Of a DNA stretch of 64,000 nt, positions 10,541-20,716 are shown piece by piece. The stretch's first letter is position 1; the number at the start of each line of letters is the position of its first letter. The stretch is from NCBI GenBank assembly GCA_029204225.1, contig CM055100.1, forward strand, positions 8,756,713-8,820,712. Reading direction: 5' to 3'. A program made the translations under genes and the position numbers. The notes beneath the pieces are model-generated. The model had not been told where the DNA came from and did not search any database. It was given only the letters and a program-made list of their open reading frames with translations. This stretch comes from Diphasiastrum complanatum. Taxonomy: Eukaryota; Streptophyta; Lycopodiopsida; Lycopodiales; Lycopodiaceae.

Positions 10541-11829
10541 ATTCACAGGCGAAGGTCCTTATCGGTTCAAGAAAATTCTTAATCATGGAGCCATGAATTT
10601 AGAGAAGCTAGATGGGACACCATTCAATACACCCGTCAATGGTAGCCGGTTGCACAAGTACTGGCCACCACAGTGAGATAGGTCCAAATTGGTGGTTGCA
10701 CATTACAAAAAGCTATTCTGATAGACCATCATCACTAGATCTAGAAAGATCAATCAAATCCAGCTAAATCCCTCAAGATTCGACCAGATCTGGCAAGATC
10801 GGAGAAATTCATCAGGATCCAGATCTCGAGAAGATCAAGAAGGAAGCAAATCATCAGAGATGTCAATAAGTCCACTAAATTTGCAGATCAGAGACCTTGA
10901 TCTTAGTAACTATGGCAAATTAAGGGCAAAATTCACCGAAGACTGATGGATCTATTACCAAATGTCCATCAAAACTTTCAGAGAACTACCAACAGTCAGA
11001 TCAAACATGGATAAAGCTGATTGCCAGATTGCAAATGATAAAAATCAGAAAATCTCAAAATCTCGTCAAAAACACTCTAAAAGAGTACTTTCATGATTTT
11101 TGGAGATCCCCTGGGAGATAGCTCTTGAAACTTGGACAAACTAGATCTGACCCGGATGCATCCATGAAAATATTTGCAAGAGTTCTCGATGGAGAAATCA
11201 TCATTTTTTAGTGTGTGCAAGGATTCCCAAAAGCTGAATCTTTAGAACCCTCACAGAGCATCAAGATCATCCTACCAACCCTTGCAAGGTGTCTAAATGG
11301 AATCAAAATAGTGAAATTAGCCTGCCTACATGGTCTGATTTTGAAAATCCATACAAAAACAAGTTGTGCGAGAGATCACTTCCTGCGAGAGTTGAGCCAT
11401 CGCAGATAGTCTAAACCCTCGCAGAACCTTCGCATGCCAGTCAAATCACCTTCTGAACTCTCATAGACTTCCCTGAGGTCTTAGAAATTTGTGAAGAAGG
11501 TTCCTGCCAAAATTTGGGTGGAAGTGAACAAGGGAAAGTGGATTTCACCTAATACGCACTCTAAATTCCGCTATATAAGGGCTGAATTTGAGTCATTGTC
11601 ACTTTGCTAGCGAAGCTCTGTCAAAATTTACACTGAAATTACCAAGCTCTCTGTTTGCGACCAAATTTCCTACAAGCTATCATCTGCTCATACTGAACCT
11701 AGATCTGCGCTCTGAACTATAATTCTTGCCATCCGATACTCGTAATTCACAGTTTTTTGTCATTTCCACACATTTTTACCTTTTCCACCGTTCTTTTTAC
11801 TTTTTCGACTTTTAATTATCATTGCTGAG
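10541..11829 (+). other. Region downstream of Gy1 pol; promoter-like block
   Basis: No convincing coding region. The stretch is rich in agatc/gatca words, also seen at the window start, consistent with untranslated Gy1 sequence or an LTR whose ends I could not fix. A TATA-like ctatataagg at 11571-11580 lies 250 bp upstream of the ATG at 11830 and could drive that ORF. Confidence 0.4.
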
Positions 11830-12114
11830 ATGGCCTCCTCATCCTCTGAAGACTCTGGCACCAAGTAGGTGAAACAACGTGAAATCCCCGAGGCCACACA
11901 GATTTGGCCCTTACCCTCTAATGCTCTGATCCAACCATGGCTACAGATTGCCGGCCACTTGAGGCAATGGGATTTTTTCCCAGCGCTTTTCAGTTCTGAG
12001 ATTAACATAGGCCTCGTCCTTCACGCTTACACCACCTGGGAAGCGCCAAAGACACGCTTCCACTTCCAGTACCAAGGTACCATGGTCAAGGTCAAGATTA
12101 AAGCAAACTATTAG
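11830..12114 (+). pseudogene. Accessory-type ORF of unknown family
   Basis: Starts M-A-S-S-S-S-E-D-S-G, has an in-frame TAG at 11866, then reads about 80 codons with a W-P-L-P ... P-W-L-Q-I-A-G-H-L-R-Q-W-D-F-F-P segment and Y-T-T-W-E-A-P-K-T-R-F before a stop. Composition is protein-like (regular Trp/Pro, few rare codons), and a TATA-like box lies upstream. I do not recognise the family. It may be an extra ORF of a gypsy element, or the start of a separate transposon protein. Confidence 0.4.
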
Positions 12115-12206
12115 ACCATTTTTCTTTTCAACTTGTTAACATTCAATGAACTCAAAGAACTGCACGCTTCTACATATTTACATATTTATGAATTTCACAT
12201 TCATTA

Positions 12207-12310
12207 GCTTTCACTTATTATCTTATGTAAACATTTAGGCAAATGACGAATAATGCTTGATGAATAATGCTCCTAACATTTGACATATTTAATGACACAA
12301 ACAAAATACA
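12207..12310 (-). repeat. Diverged duplicate of the SET gene tail
   Basis: This block is clearly similar to 12361-12468 (shared words include acttatt, gtaaacattt/gcaaacattt, ttgatgaa, gacacaaa/ggcacaaa). It is a tandem copy of the last SET exon segment that has lost its frame. Confidence 0.6.
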
Positions 12311-12360
12311 ATCAAGATGCATGGATTATACATCTTTGCATATCAACAAAATTTAAATCT

Positions 12361-12468
12361 TCACATTTGACTTATTGTCTTTTGCAAACATTTGGGTAGA
12401 GGACGGTTGAAACTATACTTGATGAACAATTCCTCCCCAAACCTGATAGATCTAGTGGCACAAACCAT
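12361..12468 (-). pseudogene. SET-domain gene, C-terminal part
   Basis: Minus-strand frame of 35 codons from the copia B junction to a stop at 12361. It reads M-V-C-A-T-R-S-I-R-F-G-E-E-L-F-I-K-Y-S-F, the closing motif of SET domains (basic-I-x-x-G-E-E-L-x-x-x-Y). It continues the frame of the piece at 18714-19660 once copia B and one copy of the ACCAT repeat are set aside. SET domains transfer methyl groups to protein lysines using S-adenosylmethionine. The gene is interrupted and probably null. Confidence 0.75.
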
Positions 12469-13206
12469 TTTTGAATTTCATACGTGTGGATTGTCCACTA
12501 CATGTACTTGTGATCTCCTAAGGTGTGTAGGTGCACCAAGATCAAGACTAGATTGAGATTCAAGATCTATCTTTGATTCTATGGCAAAAACACACTACTA
12601 CATGCATTCAATCACTTCCAACTCTCACTCACACGTGTGGGAAGTATTAAAAAAATAATCTAAGTAAAAACAAGCTGCTCTCCTCGAGTAAAGAGAGAAC
12701 AAACATCATGAGCTCTCAGGTAGAGAGAGAAAGCTAGAAATTCAGTAACTCACAAAATCCATGAAATCACCAAATCAATTAGATCCAAAATGAGGAGTAC
12801 AATGATACTAGTAGATCCACGAGCTACCACTATCCTTAACTATGATTTGACCATACTTTGTCACCTCTTGATCCTATTGGACCATTGATCCATGCACCTC
12901 TTAATTCTATTGGACTATATTCAAGCACACCTCAATTTCCTATTAGACCTCACAAGGTTCCACCTCTAAATCCTATTGGACCTCTTGGAATTCATCAAAC
13001 AAAAGCTTTACACTTGTCTACACTCTAATTGGCACGTGTTTAGCCTCTTACTCTATTTTGGCTCAATAGTGGCATTACAAGTGGAAATGCATAATTTGCC
13101 ATCTATGCCAATTTTATTCCTATCAACATGCTACACCTAGATGCTTGATGTAAAAAAACATAAGACCCCTATATCTAACATAGATAATCTTTTTCAATTC
13201 TTCACA
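12469..13206 (-). repeat. Copia B 3' LTR
   Basis: It ends TTCACA next to the polypurine tract complement ctcctcct (13207-13214). Its outer end is mutated from TG to TT. It contains two CACGTG-type palindromes and the 33-bp tandem CTATTGGA units. Confidence 0.93.
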
Positions 13207-13224
13207 CTCCTCCTAAAAAATTAT

Positions 13225-14760
13225 CTATGAAGATTTGAGCATTGATCTTGATATAACTCCAAGATTAGATCTATGCTTGATGAAAGCACTTTTGCTCAAA
13301 GGCTTGGTGAGTAGATCGACAATACAAGAGGACGAGTTGACATGCTCCAAATAGATTTCTCCTCCAATAAGCTTTTCTCTCACAAAATGGTATGCCACTT
13401 CTATGTGCTTGCTTCTTGCATGAAATATGGGATTATTGGCAAGAGCTTGGGCCGAGATGTTATCACAGATCATCCTCCTTGATGCACTTTAGCTCCATTA
13501 ATAACCTCTTGATCCAAAGCACTTCTTTGGTAGTTGTAGTGAGTGCTCGACCTCACCTGAAGAGAGAGATATAGTATCTTGCTTTTTGGAAAGCCAAGAT
13601 ATTAGATTGCCTCCAAGAAAGATAGTATATGCACTAATAGACTTTCGATCCATCTTGTCACTTGCAAAGTCTGAATCCGAGTAGCCAACAATGGATAGAT
13701 CTTCACTTTTATAGAGTAGACCATAATCACAAGATGAAGATACATATCTTAGAGTCCTCTTGGCCATCTTCCAATGATGGATCTTAGGATCTTGCATAAA
13801 TTGACTCAATTTGTGCACACAAAAACTTAGATCGGGCCTAGTAATGGTGAGCCAAATCAAGGAGCCTACAAGACTCCTAAAAAGTGTGATGTCCTGAAAG
13901 GATCTTTCATCACCTTTATTAGGATCTTTTATAACTTGCTCCATTGGAGTATCTATGCTCTTATAATTTTCCATATGGAACTTTTTCAACATAGAGTGAG
14001 CATATCTAGATTGGCATATAAAGACATGATTTTCATAAAAATCAATTTCTAGGCCTAGGATGTAATGCATCTCTCCTAGATCTTGCATTTTAAACTCACA
14101 TCCAAGTGCTAGCTTGGTTTCATCAACTAGCTTGATACAACTTCCACAAAGAATAATGTCATCAACATAAATTAGAAGAATGACAATATTGCTATCAACA
14201 AACTTTAGATACATGGAAGGATCATAGTCACTAAGAGTAAATCCTAGTGAGATAAGAAAAGAATTAAGTCTTGAATACCATGATCTTGGTGCTTGCTTGA
14301 GTCCATAAAGACTTTTGAAGAGCAAGCACACTTTGGACTCATCCTTGATGAATCCTTGAGGTTGTTACATATAGATCTCCTCCTCAAGATAACCATTTAG
14401 AAAATCATTGGATACATCTAATTGGAACACCTTCCACTTGAAAAAATAGGCAAGAGAAATAAGAATTCTTATTGTCACCATCTTTGCAACGGGTGCAAAG
14501 GTCTCCTCATAATCAAGACCATGGATTTGAGAAAATCCTTTGGCACATAATCTTGCTTTATGCTTGTTGATGGTGCCATCATGATTGAACTTGATCCGAA
14601 ATACCCACTTGCAACCAATCACATGCTTGTTGGATGGAGGATCCACAAGCTCCCAAGTATTGTTGGTGATCAATGCATCATACTCTTGCTTCATGGCATC
14701 ATACCACTCCTTGGTATTGAGTGCCTCTTGTACATTCTTTGGCTCTTCATGAGACACATA
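13225..14760 (-). pseudogene. Copia B reverse transcriptase and RNase H
   Basis: From 14757 down: W-Y-D-A-M-K-Q-E-Y-D-A-L, W-V-F-R-I-K, K-A-R-L-C-A-K-G, E-T-F-A-P-V-A-K and Q-L-D-V mark the fingers. A stop precedes L-F-K-S-L-Y-G-L-K-Q-A-P. The catalytic Y-V-D-D lies near 14160-14175. RNase H follows (G-Y-S-D-S-D-F-A, then S-L-S-S-G-E-V-E, about 13560-13700), with a frameshift, and then C-D-N-I-S-A-Q-A and H-A-R-S-K-H-I-E-V near 13380-13470. Spacing fits plant Ty1/copia. It would copy element RNA into cDNA; two or three breaks disable it. Confidence 0.88.
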
Positions 14761-14790
14761 AAAAACATAATTAGTGGAATCAAGATCTAC

Positions 14791-15720
14791 TTATTTGCCT
14801 TTGTCAACATATGAGAGCCTCTTAGGCTCGGATCTACCCCTCATGGATCTTCTTGGTGAGAAAATCCGAGGAGAGTCTTCTTCAAATCTCGACCCCATCA
14901 CATCATGATTGTCTTCAAAATCAATAATTGATGATGCATCCATAGATTTCTTGATCTCGGCCTCTTCAAAAGATGAGTGTTGATCTTCATGAAAGACAAC
15001 ATCTCTACTTTCAATAACTTGAGAAGTAGAGAGTATAAAGACTCTATAGGCCTTCTTGGTGGATGAGTATCCAACCATGATCCCTTTGCATGCACTAGGA
15101 TCTTCCTTCTTCCTTGTTTCCAAGGGAATATGGACAAAGCATAAGCATCCAAAAACTCTAAGGTGATCAACCTTAGGCTTCTTCAAAAATAAGATTTCAT
15201 ATGGTGACTTTCCTCCAAGAGCTATATGTAGGAGCCTATTGCAAAGATAATTTGCACAATTAATGGCTTCTCCCCAAAAATCTTTGGGCAAAGATGCCTC
15301 AATTCTCATAGATTTTGCACATTCACATAGAGATCTATTCTTTCTCTCGGCCACTCCATTTTGAGATGGAGAGTAGGCACAAGAAAACTCTCTTTTAATG
15401 CCTTCAAGCTCACAAAAATCTTGAAATTTATTGGAGATATATTCACCACCTGCATCACTTCTAAGAGCTTTAATCTTGAATCAGAATTGCTTTTCTACAT
15501 AAGCTTTGAGAATAAGGAAATGATCAAACACCATAGATTTAGAAGCAAGAAGATATATCCAAGTGAATCTTGTATAATCATCAATGAAAGTAACAAAACA
15601 AGTGGCTCCTCCCTTGCTTGTAGTTGATGAGAAATGCACATCCGAGTGGATTAACTCAAAGGATGCTTGCTTTTGATAGAAGATCTTGTAAATGGCTTTT
15701 TGTGAGATTTAGCAATAGCA
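14791..15720 (-). pseudogene. Copia B integrase
   Basis: The core is read across two frames: Asp in I-H-S-D-V-H-F (about 15640), Asp in L-R-S-D-A-G-G-E-Y (about 15440) and Glu in N-G-V-A-E-R-K-N-R (about 15345). One in-frame stop lies between the first two. The C-terminal region carries the copia G-K-S-P-Y-E-I-L-F and V-F-G-C-L-C-F motifs, ending at 14791 with an Arg/Ser-rich tail. All three catalytic acids are retained, so damage is limited to frame breaks. Confidence 0.85.
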
Positions 15721-17189
15721 CAAGCCTCGCAAGGCTTGATCTTTTTGGAGAGTGACTTTGGCAAGCCAATAGCTTTGGCTTCTTTGATCATAGAGAGCAT
15801 GGATTTGTAGTTGGGATGTCCCAACCTCCTATGCCATAATTCCTCCATAGAGAGCTTGTTCACAAGAGCAACATTACAAGCATTCACATACTCATTTGGA
15901 TCTAGTTTATAGATGCCACCAAATCTAGATCCTAATGTAAGTACCTCATCATTCTTCTTGATAGTGCAAGTATCAATATTGAATTTTACATCAAAGCCAC
16001 TATCAAGCAATTGGCCAACACTAATAAGATTCTTGGTAAGCTTAGGTACATAAAGAACTTTAGAGAGAGAAAGAACTTTAGAGGATGCAAGCTTCAAGGG
16101 AATGTTCCCTATGCCTTCTATAGGACACTCAAAATCATTTGCAATGTATATTGATTTCTTGACTCCATCATAAGATGCAATAGAAGAGAAAGAGTCCTTG
16201 GAGCTACACATATGTGAAGAGGCTCCACTATCAATATACCATAGGTCGTCCTTCTTGAAAGGAGTAGATGAGAAACTAGAGACCATAAGAGATCCCTCTC
16301 CATCACTTTCAATAGTGTCTTCCTTCTCATTGGTAATGTTGGCTTGCTTGAGTTGATTCTTCTTCTTGAAGCAATTGGTGGCATAATGACCTTTCTTGCC
16401 ACAATAAAAGCACTTGATCTTCTTCTTCTTGAGCTTGGATGATGAAGCATTAGAGAAATCATCTTCCTCCTCATCTTTGTCTTTGGATTTGACTTTGTCC
16501 TTGCTTGAGGATTGTTGATGTTGGTTCTTGCTCCTCCCTTTGTGCTTATCCTTGGCAAAGAGAGCTTTGCCATCATTATGAGTGAGAGAAAGCTTGTCCA
16601 TCCTCAAGAGCTTGTACTCTTGTCTTGATTCTTTCAAAATTAGCACACTTTGGAGAGCCTCCAAACTTAGTAGCTCCTCCTTAATGTCATAGGATTGGAC
16701 AAGGTTATCAAATTCACTTCTCAAGCCATTGAGAATAACTTGAACTAGCTCATTTTGATTGATGGAATCATCAATACAAGCAAGTTCTCTATGAATATAT
16801 TCTACTCTCAAAACATAACTAGATGCACTCTCATCACTCTTTTGGCTACTTTGGAAGATTTGATTCCTAAGAGTGAGAAGCCTAGAGGTATTCTTAGCCT
16901 CATAGATAGTCTTGAGACAATCCCAAGCTTTTTTGGCTATTGTACAAGTACCTATCTCCCTCAATATCTCATTAGAGACATTCATCTTAATGTAGTGGAG
17001 AGCCATCCTAGCTCTCTTTTTGTATTTTTGAACCTCTTGAAGAATTTGTGGTTCTTCTTCAAGGCCAAGAACTATGTCCATCACGTCTTGAAGGATCAAG
17101 ATGGACTCCATCCTCATTTTTCAAATTGAATAATTTGAAGTGGCCAATCTTTCACTTGGTTCCAACAAGGATGAACCCATTGAAGACAT
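15651..17189 (-). pseudogene. Copia B Gag-protease and pre-integrase zinc domain
   Basis: The true start is probably the ATG at 17189 (M-S-S-M-G-S-S-L-L-E-P-S-E-R-L), with an in-frame TGA at codon 23 (17121-17123) where relatives have Trp; from 17117 the frame is open for 488 codons. Gag domain, then zinc knuckle C-F-Y-C-G-K-K-G-H-Y-A-T-N-C near 16372-16413, protease W-Y-I-D-S-G-A-S-S-H-M near 16210-16245, and the GAG-pre-integrase motif L-W-H-R-R-L-G-H-P ... C-E-A-C near 15730-15845. A frameshift separates it from the integrase core. Confidence 0.88.
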
Positions 17190-17945
17190 TTGAAGTGAAG
17201 AAAACTCAAATGATGAACAATAAATATTGCTACACACTCTCAATAGGATCCAATAATAGAGTACAATCTCTTCTGATGAAAGATCTTGCAACTATTTGTG
17301 AATTGATTCTCACTAGCTACACAAATCTCTCTAAAACAAGATCTATTTCACATCAAATGATAGAGTATAGGCAAAGTTAGGATCAAAAGCCTCTTAGCAC
17401 GTGTGAAATACACTAAGAAATTAAATTTGACTCAAATACAATGATATTGCTTGAAACAAAATGGCTAAGATCTCAAAATAGCGTCTAGATCACATATAGA
17501 TGAGATTGGTAAGCATTCAACTGTGATTTTGGATCAAATAAGCAATCTCTTGACCAAACCAAATGTGTCCACCCAGGTCTAGGTGCCCTACCTAACCCTC
17601 TTCAAAAGCTTATAACTTTTGATTGGTTTAACCAAATGGAATGAAACTGATTGCATCAGAAATTAGCAAAAATAGCTTCAAAACAAGCTATCAAGCAAGA
17701 TAAATGGATCAAGCTTGAGACAGAACTTCCAAACTGAAATTGGATGTTCCTCACACGTGTCTGAGCACCTGATTCCGTACAGTACTAGGTCAGACCCAAT
17801 CAATGTCCTTTTGGTCTCTTTTGATCCAAAATTGAACAAGATAGCTAGGAAAATGGGCCTTGACAATTTCTAGCTCAAGATTGATGGATAGTTTTCACTC
17901 AAATGGATCAAAATGCATGGTAACCTTAGGTAGGCTCTAATACCA
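17190..17945 (-). other. Copia B leader and primer-binding site
   Basis: This is untranslated leader without a gene. The primer-binding site at 17933-17945 reads TGGTATTAGAGCC on the minus strand (one change from TGGTATCAGAGCC) and abuts the LTR. The leader contains a CACACGTGT palindrome near 17752 and is also recognisable in elements C and E. Confidence 0.85.
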
Positions 17946-18683
17946 TGTTGAATTTCACACGTGTGGATTGTCCACTACATGTACTTGTGATCTCCTAAGG
18001 TGTGTAGATGCACCAAGATCAAGACTAGATTGAGATTCAAGATCTATCTTTGATTCTATGGCAAAAACACACTACTACATGCATTCAATCACTTCCAACT
18101 CTCACTCACACGTGTGGGAAGTATTCAAAAAATAATCTAAGTAAAAACGAGTTGCTCTCCTCAAGTAGAGAGAGAAAAAGCATCATGAGCTCTCAAGTAG
18201 AGAGAGAAAGCTAGAAATTCAGTAACTCACAAAATCCATGAAATCACCAAATCAATTAGATCCAAAATGAGGAGTACAATGATACTAGTAGATCCACAAG
18301 CTACCACTATGCTTAACTATGATTGGACCATACTTTGTCACCTCTTGATCCTATTGGACCATTGATCCATGCACCTCTTAATTCTATTGGACTATATTCA
18401 AGCACACCTCAATTTCCTATTGGACCTCACAAGGTTCCACCTCTAAATCCTATTGGACCTCTTGGAATTTATCAAACGAAGGCTTTACATTTGTCTACAC
18501 TCTAATTGGCACGTGTTTAGCCTCTTACTCTATTTTGGCTCAATAGTGGCATTACAAGTGGAAATGCATAATTTGCCATCTATGCCAATTTTATTCCTAT
18601 CAACATCCTACACCTAGATGATTGATGTAAAAAAACATAAGACCCCTATATCTAACATAGATAATCTTTTTCAATTCTTCACA
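17946..18683 (-). repeat. Copia B 5' LTR with 33-bp tandem units
   Basis: TGTTGAATTT...TTCACA, 738 bp. The word CTATTGGA recurs at 18351, 18384, 18417 and 18450, an exact 33-bp period, with a diverged fifth unit near 18320. CACGTG palindromes lie near 17960 and 18110. Confidence 0.93.
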
Positions 18684-18789
18684 ACCATTACATAAGTGCC
18701 CTTTACATTCCTAGTAAAGGGCACTTATGTAATGGTTGTGAAGAATTGGAAAAGATTATCTATGTTAGATATAGGGGTCTTATGTTATT
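18631..18789. repeat. Near-perfect inverted duplication at the copia B/SET junction
   Basis: Arms 18631-18706 and 18714-18789 (about 76 nt) are reverse complements with about two mismatches, separated by a 7-nt spacer (attccta). Each arm holds the last ~53 bp of the LTR plus 23 bp of SET-gene flank. The second arm therefore copies the insertion junction in reverse. Confidence 0.9.
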
Positions 18790-19660
18790 TTCAATTCTTT
18801 TCCATTGGTGCGTTCTTCAAAATCACAATTTGTCAATAGAGGATGGCCAATGGAACTATTTATATATGTAGCAATGTTTCCATGCACATCTGGATGTCCA
18901 TTAATGTATGTACGATTTTCCCTTGAGATGTTGCCTCCTTGCATGCGTTGCTCCTCTAAAGAACAAGCATTTGCTTGCATCATCCATTGGTGACGACACA
19001 AAGCATGCCAATCACCCCAATTGTATTGAGGTCTTGCATATGGCATCAATGTCACAACACTATTTAGAGGGACCTCAATACTACTCAATGCAAAAGGCCC
19101 AAAGCAGCCTCAGGAAAGTGTTCATTAGGCATGATCATGTACATTCGACCCCAATACGTAAATGGTGTTCCATTTAATGGTAATGGTGATTGGAGTGGCC
19201 AACACAAATATCTACTTCTAATGAATGTTTTTACTAATGGTTGCAAGCTAGGTGGAAGAGGAAGGTCAGACAAAGAACCTAGAATGTCTTTTGACACATC
19301 AACAGTGCATAGTAATTTGTAGTTATCTTTCAAACTAGTCATAATATGTCCAAGACGTGTTCTCTTTTTTAAAGGGGTGGTCAAATTTGTGGAATCCACG
19401 TGGAATATCGTGAAGGACTCATGTGCAACATCTAGGATAGGTGTGGTTGGGTGGTAAGAACATTCTAGAGATTTGGAGACATGGATTGAATCACAAGGCA
19501 TTGATGAACTAATTATATCATGCAAGGGGTCATCATCAACAAGAGCATCATCTAACGCCAATGATGATCCAAAATCAATATTCATGTGATTTATCCTATC
19601 AATAATATTCTCGATCTCCCTTGCAACTCTTTTCTTTGAAACCAACTTATGTTCCTTCTT
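18790..19660 (-). pseudogene. SET-domain gene, N-terminal part of last exon(s)
   Basis: A splice acceptor (T-rich tract then TTTTGCAG) precedes codons starting K-K-E-H-K-L at 19660. A low-complexity Asp/Ser linker leads to the SET start, A-L-G-L-F-A-like, but one base is missing from a T run near 19088, shifting the frame. After that come T-L-M-P-Y-A-R-P-Q-Y-N-W, W-H-A-L-C-R-H-Q, and H-G-N-I-A-T-Y-I-N-S-S ... N-C-D-F-E-E, matching the SET N-x-S and N-C positions. The domain resumes at 18714-18688 and then at 12468. Upstream exons were not found. Assignment rests on motif order. Confidence 0.7.
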
Positions 19661-19689
19661 CTGCAAAAGTTGAAAATTTTTAGTGTATT

Positions 19690-19854
<165 letters not shown>

Positions 19855-19902
19855 CATGAAACACAAATTAATATATAACATAAACCGTAAACCAGTAGCA
19901 TG

Positions 19903-19952
19903 AAACACACACACGCACACACACAAACACACGCACACACACAACACACACA
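19903..19952. repeat. Imperfect (CA)n tract
   Basis: CA dinucleotides with occasional G or AA interruptions, 50 bp beyond the (CT)80 tract. Confidence 0.9.
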
Positions 19953-20167
19953 AAACCAAAACACACCCACCCTAAACACACATGAAGAGAAAAACAGAGC
20001 CTACTCCAAAATGTCACCACATGCTCCCTCCCTGCAGCGTTTGGGCTTTTTCGTGGAACTCATCTTCCAACAAAAAAACATTTGAACCACGCCTTCAACA
20101 GAAGAAAACAAGGGCTACACACCTTCCTAGAATTGGGAGTGTTGGTTACCTTTAACTCTTTCATGAT

Positions 20168-20183
20168 CTCTCTCTCTCTCTCT

Positions 20184-20216
<33 letters not shown>
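20168..20216. repeat. (CT)n-TATA-(GA)n palindrome
   Basis: A CT run passes through TATA into a GA run, making a self-complementary block that can form a hairpin. GA runs this close to a gene can act as GAGA-type promoter elements, but here it may also lie in coding sequence. Confidence 0.85.
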
Positions 20217-20219
<3 letters not shown>

Positions 20220-20716
20220 CACTTGGGATCGAGAGGAAGGGACAATCTAGAGGCCCAATTTGTAAGTGCAATATTTTTTACTATGATTCTATTTTTGTAG
20301 TGAGATTGTATTGCTAAACTATTTTTTTTTGTTGAATGTAGCTTAGTGATTTTGGAAGACACATGACCGCCGCGGAGTACAGACAAGGTTACGATCATGG
20401 ATATACCGACCTTAAGGCTTTTATAAATCCCATGGATTGTTTCCAATCGTAAACTCTTAACCTTTATTGTTTTGTGGTTGTTTACTTTGTGGTTTACAAG
20501 TAAGTTTAATCTTAATTTAATTGAATCTTTGATTCTATTTTGTAGAGAGGCTCTACAACTTCAAGTGTTCGTGATGTGGAAGAAAATGTGGAAAATTTTG
20601 AGGAGCAAAATGTAAAAGGGAATGTGAATGAGAGCGAAGGGGAGTTTGAAGATGTGGACACCAACGTACACCTACAAGACGAAGGAGGCAAGGAGGGAGG
20701 AAGTGATGATGAGTAG
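20217..20716 (+). CDS. 3' exons of a small spliced gene, family unknown
   Basis: Three exons joined by GT-AG introns. Exon to 20261 (...N-L-E-A-Q-F, donor gtaagt), exon 20342-20448 (L-S-D-F-G-R-H-M-T-A-A-E-Y, then G-Y-D-H-G-Y-T-D), and exon 20548-20716, which is acidic (Glu/Asp/Val-rich) and ends G-S-D-D-E-stop. Phases agree across both introns. A polyadenylation-like AT-rich tail follows. The 5' end is unclear: the frame runs back through the GA tract. I do not recognise the family; the acidic tail and compact exons would suit a transposon accessory protein or a small nuclear protein. Confidence 0.55.

Larger units (their letters stand above)
1..10690 (+). mobile_element. Decayed Ty3/gypsy element Gy1, split by copia A
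   Basis: Gag, zinc knuckles, protease, reverse transcriptase, RNase H and integrase follow one another on the plus strand in Ty3/gypsy order. A 4.57-kb copia insertion separates the protease from the reverse transcriptase. The two host flanks join in frame across the insertion (codons for R-K-C-Q-Y around 2643-2650 and 7224). Many stops and frameshifts make it non-functional. The 5' LTR lies outside the window, and I could not delimit a 3' LTR. The pol sequence resembles plant chromovirus/Tat-type elements, but I cannot place it in a lineage. Confidence 0.85.
12469..18683 (-). mobile_element. Copia element B, full length, inserted in the SET gene
   Basis: LTRs 12469-13206 and 17946-18683 (738 bp each) enclose gag, protease, integrase, reverse transcriptase and RNase H on the minus strand. 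The 5-bp target repeat ACCAT is exact on both sides (12464-12468 and 18684-18688). I count about 20 LTR differences by eye. Catalytic motifs are present, but several stops and frameshifts occur, so it was autonomous and is now slightly decayed. Elements C and E share its LTR and are relatives. Confidence 0.94.

Noticed and set aside
10690-11829. Candidate 3' LTR of Gy1
   Set aside because: No second copy in the window and no convincing TG...CA ends with target repeat, so boundaries cannot be drawn.
16118-16576. 152-codon minus-strand frame within copia B gag (also at 50113)
   Set aside because: Shadow of gag in another frame; Arg/Ser composition with no domain.
18323-18505. ORF reading P-L-D-P-I-G-P-L repeats (also at 52306)
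   Set aside because: It lies wholly inside the LTR and reflects the 33-bp tandem repeat, not a protein.
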